The notes below the pieces were generated by a model. That model ran no database searches. It had not been told where the DNA came from and saw nothing but the letters and a program-made list of their open reading frames with translations. Shown here piece after piece: positions 1 through 12,088 of a DNA stretch of 64,000 nt. Numbering within the stretch: position 1 is the first letter of the stretch; every line of letters begins with the position of its first letter. The DNA lies in the NCBI GenBank assembly GCA_947579605.1, contig OX388329.1, positions 26,616,299-26,680,298 on the forward strand, read 5' to 3'. This stretch comes from Athripsodes cinereus (lineage: Eukaryota > Arthropoda > Insecta > Trichoptera > Leptoceridae). The translations under genes were made by a program, and so were the position numbers.

Positions 1-825
1 TACACTGGCCATAATTTTTTTATTTTGGTTGAATTGTTACGAATGTTTGTTTCAAACTTCACCGAAGACGAAAAGTCATAAGTCCTATATAGTTCATTCA
101 CATTTGTATGCCAGTTTAAGAACTGTATATACCTATAATCTTTTGTTACGAACATTTAACCACACTCTCCTTTAAAGTTATTCAATCACTAAGCAGCCAG
201 GATTATGTTTTAAGTTTTCCTAATGAGGAAATATCTTGAACCAAATTCACCATGACACCGTTTTGCGATTAGCAATAAAACTTCACGACAAACCATTCCC
301 AATTTCCCACCGACAAAAAAACTATTAGGTAAAGTATGTTTATTTTACTTTTACGCTCGTTTTAATCTTTCGCAATTAAATTTTGAATAATATAAGTGAA
401 TTTACACACGCATAAATAATATTATGTGCACAGATAATTAGGTAAATTAGGCGCGTATAACTAATACTCCACACTACGTAACACCCCCTGATTTCCACAA
501 TCACAATATCGACAAAACGTCGCCAAACTACCAGGAATTCAGAAAATCAACTTGTAAAAGGACGAATTTACGCCAACATGTCACGGGGTAATGAGGCGGA
601 GCCAAGAACAATAAAAACAACCAATGAAAGAGATGATTGCAATAATTAATCTAGACAAGGATAGATTAATAAGAAAAAGAAAAGGAAGAACTTTGTATTA
701 GGAAAACATATTGACAGTAGATACGGTTTGTTGTGAGAAAAGTGTGCAATAAAAGATGTAGGTAGGTATTGTTTTGTTACACAGGGCAACAAAACCATTG
801 GTATCACATGGGTATCGCAAGGCAT
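1..825. other. AT-rich sequence, nothing recognised
   Basis: Possible final intron of the receptor gene. No coding region, repeat family or RNA gene is recognised. I looked here on the minus strand for a receptor tail exon and saw none. Confidence 0.5.
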
Positions 826-1056
826 CAAGTATGTAGCGCAAATTTGCGTTTTTGAGTCTTTGCGTCACGAGGTCCCGGGTTCGATTTTCCCGGCCAGGGC
901 AAAGTGAAGAATGACCTTTTTCAAATTGTCGTGGGTCTGGGTGTTACATGTATATGTGTGTAGTGCATTGTATATGTGTGTATCGTCGCGTTAGTACCCA
1001 TAATACAAGATTCATCTTAGTTTGGGACTAGCTCGATCTGTGTGAATTGTCTATGT

Positions 1057-1107
<51 letters not shown>
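826..1107 (+). repeat. tRNA-derived SINE, family A, with long poly(A)
   Basis: A polymerase III B-box-like core, GGTTCGATTTTCCC, lies at about 874-895 within a tRNA-like head. It is followed by a body ending TTGTCTATGTATGTT and an uninterrupted run of 46 A residues at 1062-1107. A second copy lies on the minus strand at 13134-13313. This copy has an extra GT-rich block (about 930-985) absent from the other. The long pure poly(A) suggests a fairly young insertion. Confidence 0.75.
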
Positions 1108-1109
<2 letters not shown>

Positions 1110-1221
1110 ATAATGACGTATTTATCAAAAGAATTTCATTTTTATGAAAACGAATAGGTAAGTACCTACCTACTTTATTAAATAAATTAGTAGATAAAAT
1201 ATAAATATTTAATATACTTGG

Positions 1222-1475
1222 TTTTTGGAGAACCCAGTAAAGAACAAATCTCTCACTCTTTTTCGCAAGTTTTTGAGTAATCTGTAAAATTCAAGTGGTT
1301 ATAAAACCTCATATATATGACGATAAACATCTACAATTCAGCGATGAGACACACTACCCATCCTGAATGTGTTATTTTTTTATCGACACAGAGAGGACAA
1401 TACATATTTTTTTCCTATAGATAGTATGCTGGCTATCCCACTTGTGGGATATAACGTGATGATATAGTAGAAATA
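1222..1475 (+). repeat. SL1 SINE-like repeat, diverged copy
   Basis: Matches the repeat seen at 61837-62090. The head reads AACCCAGTAAAGAACAAATCTC. The middle reads CAGCGATGAG and CATCCTGAATGTG. The tail reads GCTGGCTATCCCACTTGTGG and ends in TAGTAG-like bases. The copy is clearly mutated relative to the 58-62 kb copies. Confidence 0.7.
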
Positions 1476-2080
1476 GAATTTTTTTTTGGAATAAATTACT
1501 TTTACAACTAATGAGTCATGTAATTTCAAAAAAACCACCGATAACCGAAGTTTTGAGATTTTGATACAAAATGTAAAAGAATAAACCGAATTAAATGAAC
1601 GTTGAACGAAAATTCCAAAGGTGGAATATTATATACATGAACTTTCTCCTCTTTTTAATTAATTTAAAACTGTTTATTAATAATATACACTCACGTCAAA
1701 AATAAATACCTACATCAATCTGCACGTAAATTTTTAATGAAAAAAATAAAATGTAGCGATTTTATGTAAAATACATTCGACGGCGTCTGTTATTTGAATA
1801 CTTTTTTCATATCCTTGATACCTACCCTTTTCATGTTCGTGTAAATTATATTACACAAATTCCTAAAAATATTTATTATTAATCAAGAAATAAAATAATA
1901 TGATTGTTTATTGTTGTATTTTATTGATATTTGTTTTAATGATTACTAATTTAGTTTTGCAAATACTTTATTAGAGTGACTCGAGTTTCGAGATGTAGTG
2001 TCTTTTTCAAACTCATAACTATTATTTTATTGTGAGTTGGATTATCTCTCAATCAAATAATACAAACTATTTAAGCTTAA

Positions 2081-3091
2081 GGGGCCCCTTTAGCAAAAAC
2101 GATAAAACATTCAATTTTCAACAAGTTTGGTACACAAACTCTCAGAACTTGTTGACCCTACGAACATTTTGATTTGATAAAATATGAAAACAAATATTAA
2201 TTACCAATATCAAACTTTAACTTTAAAAAAAAACTCGATTTTAGCTTCATGGTATTCGTTTATAAAAAAGCATATTTCTAAAAATCGAATTCAGAGGTGT
2301 GTTTGGTACATAAATGCATGAGAATCCTACAAATTTTCATATTTTTATTTTAATATTGAGAGTATTTAGATAGCAATTACAATTATAGAACAAAAAAAAT
2401 CTATTTTTTTTGTTTTTTTTCATGGATATTGACCGACTTAAAAAATATTTTTTTTGATAAAATTTCTCATATTTTGAAACCAAAAATCACCACATGAACT
2501 CAATTTTTTGTATAGGTACTAAAAAAAGTTTGCCAAAATCTATAGTACCTATTTATATGCTTGATAGGATGAATAAAATATATATAATAAATAATAATAA
2601 TAATAATAAATTTCTTTATTCAATCAATATCATACAAACGTTGAAACAATATATCACCAATTATCTTCAATTAAGTTGCAGCAGCCTCACTAGGTTGCCC
2701 TGTATCGAGGCGTGCTGCGTAAAAAATATATAAAAAAAAAAACATACATTCACCAAGGATTAATACATCTCACAAAAAAAATAAAATTGTATAAAAACAA
2801 TCACATCAGCAAATTAATAAATCGATAACAAATGAATAAATGGATGAATGAATAAATATTTTTATTCTATATATATTTTACAAATAATCTGTATTTTGAT
2901 ATAACAAAGAGTACCTACATAAATAAATCTTGTCAGTCTGCGATTTGTTTATTTTTTAGTAAAAAACTAATATTGGTACCTAATAAATTTTTATCAAATC
3001 AATATGTTTGCAAGGGTCAACAAGTTTTGGCAGTTTTTCTATCAAATTTGTTGAAAATAGAATATTTCACCGTTTTTGCTAAACGGGGCCC
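2081..3091. mobile_element. Non-autonomous DNA transposon with long terminal inverted repeats
   Basis: The ends are inverted copies over about 105 bases: GGGGCCCCTTTAGCAAAAAC at the left and its approximate reverse complement ending GCTAAACGGGGCCC at the right. Both arms include an ACTTGTTGACCCT motif. A solitary right arm of the same family is at 13790-13925. No transposase is visible. A LINE 3' tail is nested inside. The target duplication is not clear. Confidence 0.65.
2580..2715 (-). mobile_element. Non-LTR retrotransposon 3' tail nested in the TIR element
   Basis: On the minus strand the segment ends TTGATTGAATAAAG followed by an (ATT)n tail (2584-2608 on the plus strand), the form of a 3' end of a CR1/Jockey-like element. 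The same tail type is embedded in the hAT-like MITEs at 28.5, 31.0 and 46.5 kb. Confidence 0.5.
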
Positions 3092-4312
3092 ATGTATTGA
3101 TACACAATCTGCATCAAAGAAAAAGTACATCATATTTTATGTTTGCATCTGTTTTCTAAAATTAATTTCACATTAAAGGAACATTTCGCACGATCATCAT
3201 AGAACGTGAATTGAAACCATAAAACTTATCTGCGCAGATATAAACATCCTGAGTTGGATTGGAAGCGCGATGTAAAAGTCACAAATAATATCTCAACGTC
3301 TCCGATTCTCGTCTACAATATTTTATGTATTATTAATACCTACCTAATGTTCTTTGTATCTAAAGAGAATGCTAATATCATTTACATTTGTACCTAACTA
3401 AAGTGTATGCTAATTGCAATCTAAAATTGGTAGCTTTAAATTGAAACAGCATAGACATACTAAATTTGCAGCGCGGTAAATTTTTTCGGAATTTTTGTGT
3501 TCCAACATCGATGGCCTTCAAGCATTAGCAACGTATTGTCTTACAACCAACGTCAGTATAAAACTGGATGCAAAATTTGATTGGCTGCATGACCGATTTT
3601 TTCTTTGCATTACCGTTACAGTATATCTTTGGCAAACTGTGAATATTTCACATGGTGTGATGTAAAATTATTTTAACTCTCAACTTTTTGATGACTTGAT
3701 TATAATAGTGAGATCTAAGGGACAAATGGTTGCAAATACCTACGTGTAGTAAGAATGCTGTTACTTTGCGAATACAGTAAAAGTTATTATTTTGCGCCAA
3801 TATGTATAAAAAAGTCAGAAGTTATTTGAACTAACTAAATCATAATATTGTTTATCGCGGCATAGTAGTTGGAGTGGTGAAGATCTTGTTTCCGTTTGAG
3901 CATTTAATTTATTTTTAACAAGCGATATATTGTATAGGTAGGTACGTTTTATATGTTAAGCGTTTCAATATTTTATTTTATCAACAAGTTGAGTATTTCA
4001 ATAGAAAGATTCGCCATAATTCATCAGACATAATTATAATATTTTATATTTCGCATTGTATAATGATCACAGTTATTTTCAAATGGTATATTTATAACAA
4101 AAAAATAGTTCGCAGCAAGACAAATACATGAAAAAAATACGAAAAATAAAGGTAAAACACAAGTACATAAAAAAGAATAAGGATAAGTAAAATACTGTTT
4201 TGAATGAATAGATAATGATAATAATATAATATCAACGTTTAAAGTTAAAAGTTTGAAGAGGGTCTGAAAGCAAACAAAAGAAAATTGAGATTTGCCTAAT
4301 GATGATATTTAC
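3092..4312. other. Probable receptor intron, nothing recognised
   Basis: AT-rich. Searched on the minus strand for a cytoplasmic-tail exon, without success. No repeat family recognised. Confidence 0.45.
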
Positions 4313-4496
4313 CTCTCCATTCAGGAAGCAATAGATGAGCGCTATGAAAAATCCTTGGAATGATGTTAGAAAATGTGTTGTATAGGACCACAAAGCAAAC
4401 TCCCACGGTGCTTTATCCACAGGAGCTCGCGCCATATTTAGTAGATTAGTGATACCGAGAAGAGGGAGCAAGACAACGGCGGCGCGAACGGCTTTT
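4313..4496 (-). CDS. Pdfr: PDF receptor, exon for TM6 and TM7
   Basis: The acceptor is TCTCTTTCAG at 4497. The exon encodes KAVRAAVVLLPLLGITNLLN, which is TM6 with the class B Pro-Leu-Leu-Gly motif. A short extracellular loop with APVDKAPWEF follows, then TM7: LWSYTTHFLTSFQ, the conserved Gln-Gly pair, and FFIALIYCFLNGE. It stops at GTAAAT after Asn-Gly-Glu, a common phase-0 exon boundary at the end of TM7 in this family, expected to be followed by Val at the start of the cytoplasmic tail. The length is 184 bases (one completing base plus 61 codons). I found no convincing tail exon in 1-4312, so the C-terminus is probably off the left edge or too divergent to see. Confidence 0.9.
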
Positions 4497-5079
4497 CTGA
4501 AAGAGAATATTGGAATAAAGAACAACATAAAATAAATAACTTAATATGTATCAATAATCTTAACGAAATCACAAGAAAGGTTTTCGCAGCTATACTTATT
4601 GGTTAATACAACAATTCACACTCCTATTTTAAGGACATCAAAGTACCTACAATTTATTATGATATTCACAATATTCGCAAGCATAAGGATCGTGTGAATT
4701 TTAATATGTGTAAACATATTACAATATTTTAATCTTCTAAGATGTTCTTATATTATACTTTACTTAAATATATTTTTATCCTTGAGAAATATATTTCGCA
4801 TAATATTCTATTGGAGCTTTGTAATAATACGTTTAAGGTATAAATCGCTTGCAACCTTTATAAAGATTAACTTAGTTGGAAGTAATATATGAAACAAAAG
4901 TCCAAAACAAAAATAGTATAATGAGAACAAACAGTGTTTTCAAATGTTGTTTGCTCTAATAATTAAATTTGATTAGCTCAGTTATTGTATACATGAAAAC
5001 ACTAAAAATATAGACGGATTTTTGACGACGAAATTAAAAAAATACAATATAATGAGAAGGTTCTATATATATCTCTTAC

Positions 5080-5165
5080 CTGACTTGATCGATTTCACTT
5101 GTGTGACTTTGCCTCAATTTCATCACCAGGACGCGAATGATGTTCAGCAGAAATACAAAATTCAG
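5080..5165 (-). CDS. Pdfr: PDF receptor, exon for TM5 and intracellular loop 3
   Basis: The exon begins after ATTTTTTCAG with LNFVFLLNIIRVLVMKL and continues RQSHTSEIDQV. This is TM5 and the basic third intracellular loop that contacts the G protein in class B receptors. PDFR is known in flies to signal mainly through Gs and cAMP; that is family knowledge, not visible here. The length is 86 bases, ending AG with an Arg codon split against the next exon. The donor is GTAAGA. It lies 371 bases downstream of the extracellular-loop-2 exon, one of the short introns. Confidence 0.9.
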
Positions 5166-5536
5166 CTGAAAAAATATCCAACATTATATAGGTAAAGAAT
5201 AATTTAAGGGTATATTATACGAACACTTTCTCAAAGTAAACAAGAAAAAATAGTGATGATAATAAAAATCACATAAACAGAAGTAAAAATAAAAAAATCT
5301 CTCAATACACTATCTGCATCTATACATCTGATTTCCATGTCTATACATCTCAATATGAATAATTATGTTTCTGCAACTAGTATACCAGAGAGATTTTATA
5401 CATTTTCACATCAATTTGACATAATGTACGTGGTTATTTACATGTCCTATTAACAATGTAAATAAATTGCAGTTACTATGTAGCCCATTTTCGTTGTATT
5501 TATGTAATGAAACATAAACAATTAAAAAAAACTAAC

Positions 5537-5606
5537 CAGAATTACTGCAAGACGTGGTCCTTCAAGAATCCAGTAAAATCCAAACAAGCTGTATCCCCAC
5601 CAACAC
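5537..5606 (-). CDS. Pdfr: PDF receptor, exon for extracellular loop 2 and start of TM5
   Basis: A 70-base exon too short for ORF finding. After the acceptor CTTACAG it encodes CWWGYSLFGFYWILEGPRL then AVIL. The Cys-Trp pair in extracellular loop 2 is the conserved class B motif whose cysteine bridges to TM3. The ILEGPRLAVIL stretch is characteristic of PDF receptors at the TM5 entrance. The donor is GTTAGT, a weaker but acceptable site, and the exon ends in phase 0. The loop between TM4 and the CWW motif looks short: only GHTV separates ALYF from CWW. A missed residue block from an alternative splice site cannot be excluded. Confidence 0.87.
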
Positions 5607-8512
5607 CTGTAAGTAGATATAAATACATATTGTTATACGTTCAAATATTCCCAGTAGTCGTTAGTATAGAAAACATTACCTATATTATGTACAGCAGAAA
5701 TACATCGCTTCATTAATGTTTCAAGCTCCAATTACGCCGATATTTTGTGAATTTGGTAATATCATATTACGCCGTATCAAAATATTGATATGTTTTGAAA
5801 TAAATTATTGCGTTTTAAAACAACCTAAATTGGACGTACATAGGTACAAAAAGTATGAACTTCCAATAAGGAATGTACCTATGAATATTTATTTTTTAAT
5901 GTTTGCATAAGGTCACACTAATTCAGTGATCCGTTTATTCGAGTAGTTTTAAAATGTGTTTGAATTTAGCATGACGACCGGCGTTCTTGCCTTTCGTCAC
6001 GATTCGATTCGATTTCAAGTCAAATTGAAAATCGCCCTTTTTAATTAAGAAACTAAATTTTGACAATCGGGCTAGCTTTGGTCTGGCAGAATGTTATAAG
6101 TTTGGCGCGTTATTGTGATCAACGAAAGGGCTAGCCTTTCAATTGAGTGCCAGAGTTTGACTGACCACCTGGTTAACCTAACTACATAATTATGTGGTGT
6201 TGACACAGATTTGCCATATTATGTTATGTATTTCGTGTATATAGTTAATTTACTTTCTGTTTCTTCCAGAATACGTGCTTTCTGAAATTATACTTACATA
6301 TTAAGTATATATATTTTCAAGTAGTAGGTAGGTACATCAGTGATAAATTGATAAATTTGCAATTCAAATATTAGAACATAGCTTCCTTTTTAATAAAGGT
6401 AAAAGCAGTGAAAAATGCAAATAAAAAACATCTCTTTTTAAAAGCGCGAATAAAACAGGACTAGAGATTTTTTGAAGAATATTATTATTATATTTTCAGA
6501 GAGAAAGAGAAATAATACTTACACAATTACACGATAAAGAGAGATGTTTCAGTTACAAAAGAAGTATGTTTTAATGAACACTCGAGTCATTTCAGGCAAA
6601 TATTCATGGGTGTATTAATAAAATGTGGACAATGTAATCCAGGCATAAATTTATAATATAAGAGTTTGGTTCAAGGGAGAGAATAGATCTTGAGATATTT
6701 TTGACCACTTGAAAAAATTCGAATACAAAGGTCTTATATAGAAATACATACAATGTCTATAACGTTCTATTGAATTATCTGAATAAGTAGGTATATTCAT
6801 AATTATCCACAAAATACGTATTTTACTCAAATGTAACCTCTCTTACAATTTTATGTATAATAGAATCGAGATCGTATTTAATAATAATTATATCTTCCAC
6901 AGTGCCTAGGAATTTGAATTTGAAAGAGATTTTTCATTTCGGTAAGAGCATTAATATAAATTCATTACTCGTGTTATTTCTCAAATTATATAAAGAGATA
7001 AACACAATTAAAAGTAATCTGATCATTTAGTTTATTACAGAAATGTTTATTCATAAATCTAAAATTCAAAGAGGAAGTCTGAGTGTTATTGTTTGCTTAT
7101 AATAAACTTAAACGAATTTTTGTACATATTTATATTATGATATGATATTTTAATACGCTTAGAAGTCAGTATTAAATCAAATATTAGTTATTATATAGTA
7201 TTTAGCATTAGTTATGAACTATAAACAACTATAAACTCGAGAACCACCAAGTGCAAACGGTAAAATCTATGGGACAAACTAATATTAGTCAGTGATGCCG
7301 CAATACAAAATGTTTTTCACGTTCCGATTTACACTTCCGGCAACACTTTAATAGTTGTCGCGCGTGAAAATTGTGAAATGTCAGATTTGCCGATATATTT
7401 TGGCGTTCGTATTTGCGTCGGTGGTGGTGTAATTTTACAATTTATACATGCTAAGAGTTGCCTTAAAAATATAAATTTTTACTTTTAATTGAAAAAACAA
7501 CTTAACACTTCCAAAATATAGCAATATTCTGCGGTAAAATGACAGCAACTAATAATATTCTCACATTAAAAGTCGCGAATAAAATTCTGCCAAATCCAAC
7601 TTATTTTAGTCGTCGGCTGTCAACTAAAATTTCATTCTGAATACGAAACCCATATATTCTCGAAATTTATAGTTGTACTAAGGTGTCAAAATGAACTAAT
7701 GAACTAAATTAGTACGGAAAACTGTGAATACGAATTAGAACTAATTATCATGACTCAATTATCTCCTCACACTTAGTTAGTGCAACTAAACTATTTTATG
7801 ATTCAGAATTGGCCATAATATTATGATGTATCATTAATTCAACATGAGATATTTTGCTATGTATTTCAGCACAAATATTCAATTTATTATATTTTGAAAC
7901 AAAAAAAAACTGTAACAGATGGTACATAAACTGCATACGTTAAAATAAAATGTGATTCATAAATAACAAAACAAATATCTCAGATCTGTTTATAAGGAGA
8001 TAAGTTAAAGCAAAAAAGTAAAAACGTCCAGAAGAGAGATTATTGACAAATGTCCAAACAAAAAACTGTTTATATAAGAAACAGCTGGGAGTCTCGATGT
8101 AAAATCAAATGCCTTAGAGATAGATATATTATTTTGTACAATAAATCTTACAAATAAGTTTTGGCTTCGATATTCGGAGTTTGAGTAAAAAGTTTAGGAA
8201 GAAAATTATTCAATTAACATGCATTTCGTACATTCAACTGTTTAGCTCCACCCATTCCACTGTATTTAAAAAGATATAAAAAAAGAAGTCAAATTATTGA
8301 AAAAATACTAAATTTAATAACCCTTACAAGGACAAATTCGTGTATTTCTAAAGGTTCAAAAATAGTATCAAAATAGTTAAAAAAAAATAGTATAGTGTGG
8401 AAAAATTGCATCCAAGTAGTCATCAGCCCTCCTCTTAATAATAATAATCTTGGACGTTCTTGGATTCAATACAAAATATAGCAGATCTAAAAATATGAGA
8501 TTTAATACGTAC
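5607..8512. other. Receptor intron (2.9 kb), mostly featureless
   Basis: AT-rich intron. The stretch 7220-7640 is less AT-rich and partly resembles 15600-15870 in inverted orientation (both contain a run near AACACTTCCAA), so it is probably another dispersed repeat. No coding sequence recognised. Confidence 0.4.
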
Positions 8513-8733
8513 ACAGTGTGTCCAAAATAGAGCGCAGTTGTCACAGCCCAAGCTGACGTCAGCAATACAGGAAAGCCCCAGCCCATGATGTGGTAAAGAC
8601 CATGACATTGCCTTTCTTGAAAAACGGTAACCGTTACCATATTATGGAGGTACATTCCTTCTATGAACATCCACATAAACATTACTGTACGGGCGTATTC
8701 CAGCAGAACGTAGGATGCTTGGCAGAGGTATGG
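8513..8733 (-). CDS. Pdfr: PDF receptor, exon for TM3, intracellular loop 2 and TM4
   Basis: The exon starts after TTTCTTTCTCAG with PYLCQASYVLLEYART. The Cys is the TM3 cysteine expected to pair with the extracellular loop 2 cysteine. MFMWMFIEGMYLHN follows, containing the class B TM3 signature Glu-Gly-x-Tyr-Leu-His. Next come the loop VTVTVFQERQCHGLYHIMGW and TM4 (FPVLLTSAWAVTTALYF). Two donors are possible, GTGTAC and GTACGT. Only GTACGT, ending the exon at 8513, keeps frame with the next exon (the split codon becomes GTG, Val). The length is 221 bases. An ATG-initiated open frame can be read from inside TM3 to 8377, but that is exon plus intron read-through, not a separate gene. Confidence 0.9.
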
Positions 8734-9922
8734 CTGAGAAAGAAAAGAAAAACAACCTTATTTCATTTTAATAACAAATGCTAAGAACAAAATTTTAATT
8801 AAATTAACAGTCAATATTAGCATCTCAATCACAACGTCTATATACCTCGAAGGTAAAATTATAAAGGAAAAATTAACATCTCGTTTACCAAAGGTTCTTC
8901 AACCATGATTTTTTTAGTTATGTGTATTTAAATAATACATGTATGTGTATGAATGTAAGCAGTGGCGTAACTGTAGGTCCGAGAAGCCGTGAGCTCAGAA
9001 GTAACCAAGCATTTTTAACAAAATTTAGTAAAATTATAAATTTTATATCAGTGCTATTTTATGCAGTAATATCAATTAAAGTTACACACAACTAAAGACC
9101 ATATAGATACAAATTCAAATAAATTACACTTATGCGGAACAGAAAGCTGGGAGTAAAGAATTTTATTAATAAATATTAAATATCTTGCAAATATTGAATT
9201 GTTTTAATTTTTTATCTAATTTATTAATTTTAAATTACAATGTATTGTGACGATTTTTACTGGGGAGGGGGGGGGGGGCATCCAATGAATTTGCCACGGG
9301 CCTCAAATGATTACAACTCTAAATAGACGTAATTAATTAGCCACTTTATACTATACTTATTTATATTCAGTGGCGTAACTGTAACAAAAAGTCCGAACGG
9401 AAAGACGTATTCTTCCGTTCGAAAATATTTTATATTTGTTCATAATATACCTAATAATATTGTTTATTACTTTATCCTCAATGGCCGCCTCTATCAACAA
9501 ATGATGTCTGTACCAATGTCCAAAACAAAAAAAAAACGTCATTTCATTAACTTTCATTATGTAGGCTCAGACCGTGTAATGGAGTGATAAATTAATAAAT
9601 AAACTTTCATTTTGGAAGTTGAATAAATGGTGTTTTTTTTTTCAAATCACCTTGAAAATGGACTTCCAAGTCCATCAGGTTCCTTCGGTCAATAATGTAT
9701 AAAAATAACTACATAGATATTCAGTTCATACTAAATTTGATGAAAAAAGAGTGAGACGAATTTTTTCGACGGAATATAAATATTATTAAAAAAAATTATA
9801 TTTTGAATGTTATTTTAAGTATTCTACAATGCACATCCGTTACTTGATTATTTAAATCGCGATCGATTTCGGTAAACCTATACCATTGACGAGCGATATG
9901 ATACTGCAATAATCAATAATAC
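8734..9922. other. Intronic repeats with AGTGGCGTAACTGTA ends and a G run
   Basis: The motif CAGTGGCGTAACTGTA occurs at about 8961 and again at about 9369, both in plus orientation. This motif resembles ends of widespread hAT-like MITEs. A run of 12 G lies at 9267-9278. Neither element could be delimited. Confidence 0.35.
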
Positions 9923-9979
9923 TTAATTGCAACATGGATGGGATATAAAAAAATTATATCCCGTCCATATTGCAATTAA
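9923..9979. repeat. Perfect-type hairpin, about 23-bp stem
   Basis: Arms around ATTGCAACATGGATGGGATATAA and its near-exact reverse complement are separated by only a few A residues. Probably a deletion remnant of a palindromic MITE. Confidence 0.6.
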
Positions 9980-10118
9980 AAAAAATAGTTGCAACTGCTG
10001 GTCATAAAAATTATCCAAATAACAAAAAATAAATTGTAAATATTTTTACATGTAATTTTGACCTCATTGTCAAATTAATTAATTTAAATTTCATCAAATT
10101 TGTGTAATTAATTTTTAT

Positions 10119-10290
10119 GGCAAATGGCAGAGGCCGACCGAGAGACGCCTATATGGACCAGCTGAAGAGCTGTGGCGACCAAGCTGTGGCTCATACATGG
10201 AGTTGAAGAGACTGGCTGAGAACTGAGAATAGGGAGGAGTGGAGAAGAAAGTCCAAATTCGTTGCAGACCAATCCAATGGATTGTATTTA
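10119..10290 (+). mobile_element. RTE-like LINE family 1, 3' end fragment
   Basis: Only the last 170 bases remain: the GRGRP-like reverse-transcriptase tail through AENREEWRRKSK-like codons, ending ACCAATCCAATGGATTGTA. It matches the ends of the copies at 16479, 45862 and 49214. The frame is broken by a duplicated GAAGAG..GCTGTGG segment. Confidence 0.75.
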
Positions 10291-11074
10291 TATCAATTCA
10301 TATAGTCTAAATTGATTGAAGATTCGTAGTACGAATTTCGTAGAATCAGTATCAGGGTTGCATGAGCGTAAAGAAGTATAGTCTACGTACAATAAAGCGT
10401 TCCAAGAATTCAAAATTAATAATAAATGTAGGTAGTGTAGGTACCATACAAACCGCGCTTCGTGAGATCTCAAGAAAGAGACAGACTTATATTATTATGT
10501 CAAAGGAGTGCGTACATTTCGTAGGCAGTCGTAGCATTAAATATTGTGTTTCCTTCTCGTTTTAGGGTAGGTAGGTAAACCTATTATTATTTTACTCATG
10601 AGCAACTAACTGGTGGATGTAATTTAGCTAGGAGATTTGGAAATTGCGCTTGTTATAATATTTTATAAGTATGTATAGGTACTGGGTAGGTAGGTACTTA
10701 TCAAATAATTATTATTAGGTACATAATATAATCATAGATGTAGGTACTTACTACATAACTAGAGTGCACTCTCTTGATAAGGCTTGAATGCTTTCTAACT
10801 ACATGTTGGAAAGCGGTCCCCTTTCTAACATAATTTCTAATTAATTTATACTTTCAGACTTGTTTGAATGTTTTGGTATGACATATTTATAAGAATTAAC
10901 TCATTTACATTTACTTCACCTGTATGACTATTTTTGATTCGACACATTAATTGTAATTTTTTTATGTTGTTGTTCTCTATTTTAATTTGATTGTTAACAT
11001 GTCAAAGGCTAACGCCGTGAATATATGTAAAATAATAAATAAAATAATTCCAGTATATTTTTCTGGTTTCAATT
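10291..11074. other. Intronic, nothing recognised
   Basis: AT-rich sequence with several TAGGTAGGTA/TAGGTACTT motifs typical of this genome. No element boundaries or coding sequence. Confidence 0.4.
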
Positions 11075-11166
11075 TTAATATTTGAGCAATTGTAGAATAA
11101 AACAATAAAAAAAGCAAACAATTCGCATTCGCGAATATCCAAAATCACACATTCGTTACATCACTA
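11075..11166 (+). mobile_element. hAT-like element fragment (GATGTAACGAAT family), end only
   Basis: Contains GCATTCGCGAATATCC and the terminus CATTCGTTACATCACTA. This matches the right end of the complete element at 24664-25072, with most of the interior missing. Confidence 0.6.
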
Positions 11167-12009
11167 GTATGGACTTATAACGTAGTAATTGTTTTTTTTA
11201 AATTAAATTAATAATAATACTTTGATATTTCACTCCATTATAATCCGGATGAATCCTTGTAATAAGGACGACACCTACCGTAAAAAAATACAATCAATTG
11301 TTATATTTGATTGCTCGCATTACCAAATTTTTCATTAGTATTTCAAGTCCACACAATATACTACATAGTTTGATGTTCATGAGTCACTGGTCAAAATCCT
11401 ACAAGTGCAATTTCGCTTCGAGGTGATTAGGTACAGACGTTTCTGCCAATTATTCTTTTTAGTAGTAGGTTAGGTACGAACTGATATGGAACATTTTCCA
11501 TTGTATGTAGGTAATATTTTCGGAAAGTTATTAGGTATTTTGTCCTACGTACAAAACAGAAGGTTAGGTTAGGTACAAAGTACATATAATATAGAATCTT
11601 CTTGTACAATAAAGGATAATGTATAATAATAATATACTTGTATTATAGATAGGTACTTGATGTATGACTGCTTGCTATTTGTTACATCTAGGTATATACT
11701 TATACATAAGTATAATATGACTTATGGCATAAAGTGGCAGTGACGGCTTTTAGTATTCTTGCTAAAATATTTTTGAATGTACTTATATTAACCATTTGTG
11801 TACTTTTTCTTAGTAATTATATTTTCTTGATCTATTTTATTTTCGTTGTTTTTTTTTCAAAAATTAGGATTGAAAATTAACATAGGACTTTGTTGTTCTG
11901 AAACGATATATTTTTCAATTTCCCTGTAACATAGAATTAAGTATGTGATATGTATGATTATTAGTTCAACTATTGACTCTTTCTCGGGGATTTAACTTTT
12001 AAACAGGTA
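11167..12009. other. Intronic, nothing recognised
   Basis: No coding or repeat structure beyond short AT-rich motifs. Confidence 0.4.
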
Positions 12010-12088
12010 GATTAAGCTGGTAGATGCAGCTGGTCTGCTGGCTACCCCACTTGTGGGATATGCCGTGATGGTATATTAGTATTGAGCA
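12010..12088 (+). repeat. SL1 SINE-like repeat, 3' end only
   Basis: Retains GCAGCTGGTCTGCTGGCTAC, the CCCACTTGTGGGATATGCCG hairpin-like core and a TATTAG tail. It is 5'-truncated, as expected for retroposed copies. Confidence 0.7.

Noticed and set aside
4232..4528. 98-codon minus-strand ORF as an independent membrane protein
   Set aside because: Its core is the TM6-TM7 exon. The first codons are upstream intron and the last are read-through past the donor.
8377..8682. 101-codon minus-strand ORF starting MFMWMFIEGMYL as a separate small gene
   Set aside because: It is receptor exon 8513-8733 read from an internal Met and then into the intron. The true exon extends upstream to 8733 and stops at 8513.
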